A stretch of DNA of 11,379 bases, from positions 1 to 11,379 of the forward strand of contig CALMLJ010000439.1 of the NCBI GenBank assembly GCA_937868025.1, read 5' to 3'. The translations under genes were made by a program, and so were the position numbers. This document shows positions 5,985 through 11,379 of this stretch, piece by piece (positions within the stretch are counted from its first letter, which is position 1; each line of letters begins with the position of its first letter). The notes below the pieces were generated by a model. The model did no database searches and was not told the DNA's origin. It was given only the letters and a program-made list of their open reading frames with translations. The stretch is from an uncultured Acidimicrobiaceae bacterium (GTDB lineage Bacteria > Actinomycetota > Acidimicrobiia > Acidimicrobiales > Microtrichaceae).

Positions 5985-6908
5985 ATGGACGCACTCCGCA
6001 CCCCCGACGACCGCTTCGCCGGACTCCCCGGCTACGACTTCACTCCTCACTACGCCGATCTCGGCAGCGCCCGCGGAGAGGCCCTGCGCATGCACTACCT
6101 CGACGAGGCGCCAACCGACGGAGCGCCCGACGGAGGCACGACGATCGTGCTGCTGCACGGCGAGCCCTCGTGGTCGTTCCTGTACCGCAAGATGATCCCG
6201 ATCCTCACCGCCGCGGGACATCGCTGCATCGCACCCGACCTCATCGGGTTCGGTCGCTCCGACAAGCCGACCGAGCTGGACGACTACACCTTCGCCCGCC
6301 ACGTCGAATGGGTCCGTGAGCTCCTCTTCGACCACCTCCACCTCGACGGAGTGGTCCTGTTCGGGCAGGACTGGGGCGGCATGATCGGCCTGCGACTCGT
6401 CGGCGAGCACCCCGAGCGATTTGCCCGCGTCGCCATCGGCAACAGCGGTCTGCCCACCGGCGACGAGCACGTCGCCGAGGCGGTCACCAAGTGGCAGGAG
6501 TTCGCCCGCACAGTTCCGTCGCTCCCCGTCGGCGGGGTCATCACGATGGGGTGCACGTCCGAGCTCCCCGCCGATGTCGTCGCCGGCTACGAGGCGCCCT
6601 TCCCCGACGACTCCTACAAGGCCGGCGCTCGGGTCTTCCCGTCGCTGATCCCGACCACGCCCGACAACGCAGCGTCGGACGCCAACCGGGCAGCGTGGGC
6701 CGAGCTGGCCCGATTCGACCGCCCCTTCCTCTGCTGCTTCAGCGACAGCGATCCGATCACCGCCGGCGCCGACGCCAAGCTGCTCGACGTGGTTCCGGGG
6801 ACCGCCGGTCAGCCGCACACCACCATCGCGGGTGCGGGCCACTTCCTGCAGGAGGACCGCGGCGAAGAACTCGCCGGCGTACTGGTCGACTGGCTCGCCG
6901 AAGGCTGA
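5985..6908 (+). CDS. dhmA: Haloalkane dehalogenase, HLD-I type
   Basis: This alpha/beta hydrolase probably cleaves carbon-halogen bonds of haloalkanes to give an alcohol and halide. It has 307 residues, against about 310 for DhlA of this subfamily. LLHGEPSWSFLYR (56-68) gives the HGEP oxyanion motif. GFGRSDKP (88-95) is the conserved loop, and GQDWGG (127-132) holds the nucleophile D129 followed by the halide-binding W130. W170 in the cap region (KWQEF) fits the second halide-binding tryptophan of HLD-I enzymes. SDSDPIT (253-259) supplies the acid and GAGHFLQED (283-291) the catalytic H286. All parts of the active site are therefore present. No ribosome site is obvious, so translation may depend on the preceding gene. 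The natural substrate is unknown. Related hydrolases such as epoxide hydrolases or fluoroacetate dehalogenases are less likely given DW plus the cap W. Confidence 0.9.
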   Translation: MDALRTPDDRFAGLPGYDFTPHYADLGSARGEALRMHYLDEAPTDGAPDGGTTIVLLHGEPSWSFLYRKMIPILTAAGHRCIAPDLIGFGRSDKPTELDDYTFARHVEWVRELLFDHLHLDGVVLFGQDWGGMIGLRLVGEHPERFARVAIGNSGLPTGDEHVAEAVTKWQEFARTVPSLPVGGVITMGCTSELPADVVAGYEAPFPDDSYKAGARVFPSLIPTTPDNAASDANRAAWAELARFDRPFLCCFSDSDPITAGADAKLLDVVPGTAGQPHTTIAGAGHFLQEDRGEELAGVLVDWLAEG

Positions 6909-6911
6909 CGC

Positions 6912-7787
6912 ATGGATCCGGCGCTCGCAGCAGCGCTCGGCGCCGCGGTCGGCGCCGCCGTCACGACGTCCCGGCCGCTGAGCGGTGGCGACAACGCCGG
7001 GTCGCACCTCGTCCAGCTCGATGACGGCCGAACCGTGTTCGCCAAGTCGCAACCGTCGGGTCCACCCGGGTGCCTCACCACCGAGGCCATCGGGCTCCGA
7101 TGGCTGGCCGAGACCGACGCGGTTCCGGTGCCACGCGTCATTGCGGTGAGCGACGGCGACCCGCCCGCCGGGGTCCCGAACCTGCTGGTGCTCGAGTGGA
7201 TCGACGAGGGACGCCCGAACCGACGCACCGACGTCGACCTCGGCGAGGGCCTCGCTGCACTGCACCGCGCCGGTGCCCCGACGTTCGGGCGTGAGGACCG
7301 TCGGCCCACGGGAAGCCGCGGGCTCCCCAACGAACCGTGCGATTCGTGGGCCGAGTTCTACGCGACGCAGCGGCTCCTGCCACTGGCGCGGATCGCCCAC
7401 GACGAACAGGCGCTCCCCGACAGCCTGATCGCCGGCCTCGAAGGGGTCGCGCGACGACTCGACGAGCTCGGCGGCCCACCCGAACCGCCGGCCCGGCTCC
7501 ACGGCGACCTCTGGGCGGGCAATCGGATCATCGGTCCCGACGGCCGGAGTTGGTTGATCGATCCGGCCGCGCACGGCGGCCATCGCGAGTTCGACCTCGC
7601 GATGATGCAGCTGTTCGGAGGCTTCGGTTCGGAGACGTTCGCGGCGTACCGCGCGGCGTACCCGCTCGCCGACGGATGGGCCGAGCGGGTCCTCTTGCAC
7701 CAGATCGCACCGCTCGTCGTTCACGCCATCAAGTTCGGAGGTGCCTATAGGTCCTCCGCAGCCCGCGCCATCGGCCAATATCAGTAG
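6912..7787 (+). CDS. Fructosamine/ketosamine kinase family protein
   Basis: This is a kinase of the fructosamine-3-kinase family, an aminoglycoside-phosphotransferase-like fold. Members phosphorylate sugar-amine adducts (Amadori products) so that they fall apart, repairing glycated proteins or small amines. RLHGDLWAGN (195-204) is the family catalytic motif, LIDPAAHGGHREFDLAMM (215-232) holds the metal-binding D217 and the GHRE signature, and FAKSQ (43-47) gives the ATP-binding lysine K45, with E58 its likely partner. The C-terminal LVVHAIKFGGAY (268-279) also matches the family. The 291-residue length is normal. The gene starts 3 bases after the dehalogenase stop and its TAG is directly followed by the PFK ATG, so it is translationally linked on both sides. 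Low-molecular-weight amine substrates remain possible. Confidence 0.88.
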   Translation: MDPALAAALGAAVGAAVTTSRPLSGGDNAGSHLVQLDDGRTVFAKSQPSGPPGCLTTEAIGLRWLAETDAVPVPRVIAVSDGDPPAGVPNLLVLEWIDEGRPNRRTDVDLGEGLAALHRAGAPTFGREDRRPTGSRGLPNEPCDSWAEFYATQRLLPLARIAHDEQALPDSLIAGLEGVARRLDELGGPPEPPARLHGDLWAGNRIIGPDGRSWLIDPAAHGGHREFDLAMMQLFGGFGSETFAAYRAAYPLADGWAERVLLHQIAPLVVHAIKFGGAYRSSAARAIGQYQ

Positions 7788-8840
7788 ATGGACTCCCCCT
7801 CCGACGTTCGCCGCATCGCCATCAACACGGGGGGCGGCGACGCTCCCGGTCTCAACGCCGTCATCCGCGCCGTGACGCTGGCCGGGCTCGACCGCGGCTG
7901 GGAAGTCCTCGGGATCCGCGACGGCTACGACGGCCTGTTCTCCGTCGGCGGGGTCATCCCCCTCGACCGCGACGCGGTGCGGGACATCACCCACCTCGGC
8001 GGCACGATGCTCGGGACGACCAACCGGGGCAACCCGTTCGCCACCGGTCGCGGCCAGGAGGTCGCCGACCGACTCCGTGACCTACAGGTCGACGTCATGG
8101 TCGCGGTCGGCGGCGACGGTTCGCTGTCCATCGCCCACCTGCTGAGCCAGCTCGGCGTTCCGGTCATCGGCGTCCCCAAGACCATCGACCACGACCTCGA
8201 GCACACGGATCAGACGACGGGGTTCGACTCCGCCGTCTTGTTCGCCACCGAGTGCATCGACCGTCTGGTCAGCACGACCACCGCCCACGGCCGCATCATG
8301 GTGATCGAGGTGATGGGCCGGACCACCGGGTGGATCGCGCTCCACAGCGGGATCGCCGCTGCTGCGAACGTCATCCTCGTCCCCGAGATCCCCTACGACA
8401 TCGACATCGTCGCCAAGCGGGTCCGCGAACGCGCCGCGCGGGGCCGGGAGTACTCGATCATCGTGGTCGCCGAGGGCGCCAGCGCCGTCGGGGGCGAGAC
8501 CACCACCGTCGGGGGGTCGACCCGGCTCGGCGGTGTCGCCGCGACGATCGCCACACAACTCGAGTCCCTCACCGGTAAGGAAGCACGCTCGCTGTCGCTG
8601 GGCCACCTGCTCCGCGGTGGCTCCCCCACCGCCACCGACCGCCTGCTGGGCCTGCGCTACGGGGCCGAGGCGGTCATCGCGATCGCCGCCGGGGCCCGCA
8701 ACGTCATGGTGGCGCTCGACGGCGACGAGGCCAAGCTCGTGCCGCTCGCCGACATCGCCGGCCGCGCCCGACTCGTGCCCGACGACAGCGGTGCGCTCCG
8801 CACCGCCCGCTCCATCGGCATCTGCCTCGGGGACCGGTAG
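7788..8840 (+). CDS. pfkA: 6-phosphofructokinase, group III (mixed-substrate type)
   Basis: It phosphorylates fructose 6-phosphate to fructose 1,6-bisphosphate in glycolysis. [14 protein letters not shown] (14-27) is the phosphate-donor loop, GGDGS (108-112) the donor/metal site, PKTIDHD (130-136) the catalytic segment with base D134, MGRTTGW (176-182) and [10 protein letters not shown] (271-280) the fructose-6-phosphate contacts. G111 favours ATP as donor, since PPi enzymes have Asp there. K131 after the proline is the PPi/group III residue, where classic ATP enzymes have Gly. The residue after the catalytic Asp is His (H135), where Asn is usual. The 350-residue length fits group III. The ATG directly abuts the TAG of the preceding gene with no ribosome site, so translation probably reinitiates. 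ATP is the more likely donor. Confidence 0.92.
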   Translation: MDSPSDVRRIAINTGGGDAPGLNAVIRAVTLAGLDRGWEVLGIRDGYDGLFSVGGVIPLDRDAVRDITHLGGTMLGTTNRGNPFATGRGQEVADRLRDLQVDVMVAVGGDGSLSIAHLLSQLGVPVIGVPKTIDHDLEHTDQTTGFDSAVLFATECIDRLVSTTTAHGRIMVIEVMGRTTGWIALHSGIAAAANVILVPEIPYDIDIVAKRVRERAARGREYSIIVVAEGASAVGGETTTVGGSTRLGGVAATIATQLESLTGKEARSLSLGHLLRGGSPTATDRLLGLRYGAEAVIAIAAGARNVMVALDGDEAKLVPLADIAGRARLVPDDSGALRTARSIGICLGDR

Positions 8841-8848
8841 GCGCCACG

Positions 8849-9592
8849 ATGATCGAGCCCACCGCCGTTGCGTTCCACTTCGACGTGATGTGCCCGTTCG
8901 CGTACCAGACGTCGATCTGGATCCGCGAGGTACGGCGGCTGACCGGTCTCGAGATCGACTGGCGGTTCTTCAGTCTCGAGGAGGTCAACCGCGTCGAAGG
9001 CAAGAAGCACCCGTGGGAACGCGACTGGTCCTACGGCTGGTCGATGATGCGCATCGGCGCGCTGCTGCGCCGGACCGACATGGCCCTCGTCGACGAGTGG
9101 TACCTCCGCGCCGCCACGGCGTTGCACGTCGACGGCCACAAGCCCCACGACCCCGCGGTCGCCCGACACCTCCTCGAGACGATGGGGCTCGACCCCACGA
9201 TCGTGGACCAGGCAATCGCCGATCCGACCACCCACGACGACGTTCGGTCCGACCACGATGCCGTGATCGCCGCCGGCGGCTACGGGGTGCCGACGTTGTG
9301 CTTCGAACGGTCGGCCGACGAGGGGATGTCGAGCGACGCCGACGGGGTGCACCGGGACTGGCTGTTCGGACCGGTGGTGCTCGACCCGCCCGTGGGCGAT
9401 GCCGCGCTCCGGTTGTGGACCGCGGTCACCGCATGGCTCGAGTTCCCCCACCTGTACGAGCTCCAGCGACCGAAGACCGTCGCGGACGGTCACTACATCG
9501 CCGAGACGTTCCGGCCGTACCTCGAAGCCCGGGACTGGGTCAGCATCGACCGTGGCGAACAGATCGACTTCGGGTCCTACGACCCGAAGTGA
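8849..9592 (+). CDS. DsbA-fold thiol protein with single active-site cysteine
   Basis: This thioredoxin-like protein with a DsbA-type helical insertion is related to FrnE/2-hydroxychromene-carboxylate isomerase and to the actinobacterial mycothiol-dependent nitroreductase (Rv2466c) group. [17 protein letters not shown] (9-25) places C15 at the active site. The CxxC second cysteine is replaced by A18, so the motif is [15 protein letters not shown] (143-153) is the cis-proline loop (P148), and C151 is the only other cysteine. No signal peptide is present, so it is cytoplasmic. The 247-residue length is slightly above that of short DsbA proteins because of a C-terminal helical addition. It is the last gene of the operon, 8 bases after PFK. 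A mycothiol- or substrate-adduct mechanism is more likely than disulfide formation. The exact reaction is unknown. Confidence 0.82.
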   Translation: MIEPTAVAFHFDVMCPFAYQTSIWIREVRRLTGLEIDWRFFSLEEVNRVEGKKHPWERDWSYGWSMMRIGALLRRTDMALVDEWYLRAATALHVDGHKPHDPAVARHLLETMGLDPTIVDQAIADPTTHDDVRSDHDAVIAAGGYGVPTLCFERSADEGMSSDADGVHRDWLFGPVVLDPPVGDAALRLWTAVTAWLEFPHLYELQRPKTVADGHYIAETFRPYLEARDWVSIDRGEQIDFGSYDPK

Positions 9593-9606
9593 GCTGAACC
9601 GGCTCA
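9567..9606. terminator. Operon-end hairpins across the convergent stop codons
   Basis: ACTTCGGGTC (9567-9576) and GACCCGAAGT (9581-9590) form a perfect 10-bp stem with a CTAC loop. It lies in the last codons of the DsbA-like gene and reaches the first base of its stop. A second alternative stem, TGAGC (9590-9594) with GCTCA (9602-9606), contains both convergent stops (9590-9592 and 9604-9606). Only 11 bases separate the two genes, so the terminator has to lie in coding sequence. There is no T-tract. Confidence 0.6.
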
Positions 9607-10173
9607 GGCCGCGAGCGCAGCGCGGCGTTCCGCCCGGCGGGCACGCCGGCCGCGGCGACGCCGACGGGCCGACGCCTCGGGCGCCTCGGCGACCTCTCGG
9701 AGCCGTTCGAGCGTGGCGCGCATCCCCGCCTTGACCTCCTCGTCGTGCGACGCCGCGCCACCGAGGAGCAGATTGGCGAACACCCACGCAACGGCGGGAC
9801 GACGACGGAACATCTCGTGGGACTCGGTCACCGTGGTACCACCGACCTCCGACGGCTCGAACCGGTAGCGCCACCGCGCCCCGCTCTGCTTCGTCTCGAA
9901 GGCGAACTCCCGGCCACGGTTCGCCGAGACCACGAGGTTGGTCGTCGACCAACGGATCGGACCCCGTCGGTTGTGGCCCCGGAACCGGGCGCCGACCGCC
10001 GGGCCCGTGGCCGACCCGAGCCACTTGCCACCGGTGCACTCGGGGCTCAGCCGACCCATACGACGGACGTCGGTGACGATGTCGTACAGCCGGTCGGCGG
10101 GGGCGGCGATGACCACGGACACGGCGTCGCCCGAGGACGACTCCTGCTGCTGCTTCTTGCTGCGACGGCTCAT
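9604..10173 (-). CDS. SRPBCC (START-like) domain protein with arginine-rich tail
   Basis: This is a small-ligand or lipid-binding helix-grip fold protein of the polyketide cyclase/dehydrase type. VSVVIAAPADRLYDIVTDVRRMGRL (18-42) is the typical opening of the fold. Inner features include ECTGGKWL (45-52), PAVGARFRGHNRRG (58-71), the strand RWRYRFEP (100-107) and a long C-terminal helix (about 128-165). Residues 168-184 (SARRRRRGRRARRAERR) form a strongly basic tail, and the N-terminus is also basic and glutamine-rich. The ATG at 10173 is chosen over an upstream TTG at 10191. TACGGT lies 7 bases before it with no ribosome site, suggesting a leaderless mRNA of its own. It lies 47 bases downstream of pstA, where pstB would be usual. 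Its ligand and role are unknown. Confidence 0.8.
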   Translation of the reverse strand: MSRRSKKQQQESSSGDAVSVVIAAPADRLYDIVTDVRRMGRLSPECTGGKWLGSATGPAVGARFRGHNRRGPIRWSTTNLVVSANRGREFAFETKQSGARWRYRFEPSEVGGTTVTESHEMFRRRPAVAWVFANLLLGGAASHDEEVKAGMRATLERLREVAEAPEASARRRRRGRRARRAERRAALAA

Positions 10174-10186
10174 GGCGGAGACCGTA
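10174..10186 (-). promoter_or_regulatory. Putative leaderless -10 of the SRPBCC gene
   Basis: On the - strand TACGGT (10181-10186) ends 7 bases before the ATG, the spacing of a leaderless actinobacterial start. No good -35 is visible. Together with the hairpin just upstream (10208-10227), it suggests that the gene is transcribed separately from pstA. Confidence 0.4.
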
Positions 10187-10207
10187 GCCAACCTCGTCCC
10201 GACGGGG

Positions 10208-10227
10208 CGGCTGATCCGGGTCAGCCG
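10208..10227 (-). terminator. Hairpin overlapping the pstA stop codon
   Basis: CGGCTGA (10208-10214) and TCAGCCG (10221-10227) form a perfect 7-bp stem with a 6-base loop. The pstA stop (10221-10223) is inside one arm. It would end the pst transcript before the SRPBCC gene. No T-tract follows. An mRNA-stabilising role is an alternative. Confidence 0.5.
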
Positions 10228-11219
10228 TCGACGCGGACGGAGAACTTCGACGACACGAACCGGGCCGTCAGCGTGAACGCCATCACGATCACGATCAGGG
10301 TGAGCGCTGCGCCCCAGGCGATCGACTCGCCACCGGGCTGCGTCGCGTTCGAGAAGATCTGGGCGGACAGCGTGGTGTTCTGCCCGAAGAGCGAGAAGTT
10401 CGTCGAGGACACCACGCCCACCGTGAACAGGATCGGCGCTGTCTCACCGGCGGCACGGGCGATGGCGAGCATCGCTCCGGAGGTGATCCCGGGCATCGCT
10501 GCGGGGAGCACGACCTTGGTCGTCGTCTTCCAACGCGGCGTCCCCAGCGCAGCCGACGCCTGACGCAGCGAGTCGGGGACGAGCCGCAGCATCTCCTCGG
10601 TCGATCGGACGACGACGGGCAACATCAGGCACGCGAGGGCCAGGCCGCCGGCAAGCCCCGACCGCCCACTCGCCTCGAAGTTCAACACCCAGACCGTGTA
10701 GATGAAGATGCCCATCACGACGGAGGGCACACCCGTCATCACGTCGGTGAAGAAGCGGATGACCGAGGCCGAGCGGCTCTTGCCGCCGTACTCGTTGAGG
10801 TAGACGGCCGCTGCAATTCCGAGCGGGATCGACAAGAGGGCGGCGAGGCCGGTGGTGATGAGCGTGCCCACGATCGCGGGCTGCATGCCGTACACCACCT
10901 CCTTGACGGGCGCAGCGGTGCCGACGTTGCCGAACGCTTCCTGCGCGGCCTGGCCACCGAGCGCGTTCGAGGCGACGTTGGACGGAATCGGCTTGCTCCA
11001 CCAGTCGAGGCTGGCCACGAGCGAGAAGCCCTTCACGACCAGGATGCCGAGCACGGCGAGGAGCGGGATCGCCGCGACCACGAGTGAGGCGATCATCCAG
11101 CCGCTCGCGAGGCGGTTCCGCCAGTTGCGTCCGGCGGAGAGGCTGCTCTGGAGCGGATGCTGCAGCGGCGACTCGCCGGCGGGGTCGGGGGCGGTGTCGA
11201 TGGTGGCGGTCGCGGCCAT
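10221..11219 (-). CDS. pstA: Phosphate ABC transporter permease PstA
   Basis: This is one of the two membrane subunits of the high-affinity phosphate importer PstSCAB. The 332 residues include a cytoplasmic N-terminus and a first membrane helix (about 42-64). An extra-membrane segment (about 70-112) follows, then the binding-protein-dependent permease core with further helices (about 114-140, 157-180, 186-206, 246-270 and 300-322). DVMTGVPSVVMGIFIY (159-174) is characteristic of PstA. DSLRQASAALGTPRWKTTTKVVLPA (216-240) is the EAA loop that contacts the ATPase PstB, followed by ARAAGETAPILF (254-265), a PstA hallmark. The ATG at 11219 overlaps the pstC stop by one base (TGATG), with AGAGGAG (11227-11233) 7 bases upstream. 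No pstB follows on this strand within the window. Confidence 0.93.
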   Translation of the reverse strand: MAATATIDTAPDPAGESPLQHPLQSSLSAGRNWRNRLASGWMIASLVVAAIPLLAVLGILVVKGFSLVASLDWWSKPIPSNVASNALGGQAAQEAFGNVGTAAPVKEVVYGMQPAIVGTLITTGLAALLSIPLGIAAAVYLNEYGGKSRSASVIRFFTDVMTGVPSVVMGIFIYTVWVLNFEASGRSGLAGGLALACLMLPVVVRSTEEMLRLVPDSLRQASAALGTPRWKTTTKVVLPAAMPGITSGAMLAIARAAGETAPILFTVGVVSSTNFSLFGQNTTLSAQIFSNATQPGGESIAWGAALTLIVIVMAFTLTARFVSSKFSVRVDG

Positions 11220-11379
11220 CAGCTGGCTCCTCTGGTAGCGGCATCGACGCGTCGCACGAGGACCCGGGCCGAGATGTTGATGAGGATCGTGAGCACGAAC
11301 AGGCCGACGCCGAGGCCGATGAGGGCCGACTGGTACGTGCCGCTCGCCTCGTTGAGGTTGCGGGCGATGACCGACGGCA
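11219..11379 (-). CDS. pstC: Phosphate ABC transporter permease PstC, C-terminal part
   Basis: The frame enters from the right edge and gives 52 residues ending at 11219. It begins PSVIARNLNEASGTYQSALI and continues through a final hydrophobic helix GLGVGLFVLTILINISARVL (21-40), then the short basic end VRRVDAATRGAS. The N-E-A-S-G stretch with the last membrane helix matches the end of PstC proteins, and the position directly upstream of pstA agrees. The TGATG junction indicates translational coupling. The N-terminal part lies beyond the window. Confidence 0.88.
   Translation of the reverse strand, partial: PSVIARNLNEASGTYQSALIGLGVGLFVLTILINISARVLVRRVDAATRGAS

Noticed and set aside
5388..7994. 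868-codon open frame on the - strand opposite the dehalogenase and kinase genes
   Set aside because: It is an antisense shadow caused by high GC. The + strand frames carry complete catalytic motifs of three families, while this frame has low-complexity Gly/Arg/Val/Glu content and no recognisable domain.
9567..9590. 10-bp palindrome read as an attachment or recombination site
   Set aside because: There is no integrase, second copy or mobile gene nearby. Its position at an operon end makes a terminator more likely.
8657..10039. 460-codon - strand frame
   Set aside because: It overlaps PFK, the DsbA-like gene and the SRPBCC gene in the wrong frame and has no domain signature.

Overview
This window is a GC-rich, gene-dense stretch of a bacterial chromosome. 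The strong G/C bias at third codon positions, the DrrAB-type exporter, several putative leaderless start sites and a group III 6-phosphofructokinase point to an Actinomycetota member. A marine or freshwater Acidimicrobiia relative is possible, but the lineage is inferred from style rather than from any marker gene. I see no rRNA, tRNA, CRISPR array, insertion sequence or prophage gene.

Layout from left to right. The last 17 codons of an unknown + strand gene converge on a two-gene exporter operon on the - strand (ATPase then permease, 4-base overlap). A divergent TetR-type regulator with an unusually long C-terminal coiled-coil tail follows. It converges on a ClC-family chloride transport gene, whose start lies only 20 bases from the start of a divergent MarR-type regulator. 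The MarR gene converges on an HxlR-type regulator, with a long hairpin between them. Divergent from HxlR runs a tight five-gene + strand operon (5520-9592): hotdog thioesterase, haloalkane dehalogenase (HLD-I type), fructosamine kinase, group III 6-phosphofructokinase and a DsbA-fold protein with a single active-site cysteine. It converges on an SRPBCC-fold protein. Upstream of that, on the - strand, lie pstA and the end of pstC of the phosphate importer.

How the genes fit together. Three regulators (TetR, MarR, HxlR) each sit head-to-head with a transporter gene or operon, which suggests local control: TetR of the exporter, MarR of the chloride channel, HxlR of the dehalogenase operon. That operon mixes detoxification (dehalogenase, DsbA-like thiol protein), repair of sugar-damaged amines (fructosamine kinase) and central glycolysis (PFK). 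A response to reactive electrophiles or carbonyls is one reading, but it is only a hypothesis.

Two architectural themes recur. First, nearly every transcription-unit end carries a GC-rich hairpin, often lying across the stop codon or codons and without a T-tract. Second, the genes without a Shine-Dalgarno sequence at the head of a unit have a TANNNT hexamer 6-9 bases before the ATG, the signature of leaderless transcripts. No clearly new system was found. The most distinctive items are the coiled-coil TetR, the channel-type residue in the ClC protein, the kinase pair inside the dehalogenase operon, and the missing pstB next to pstA.
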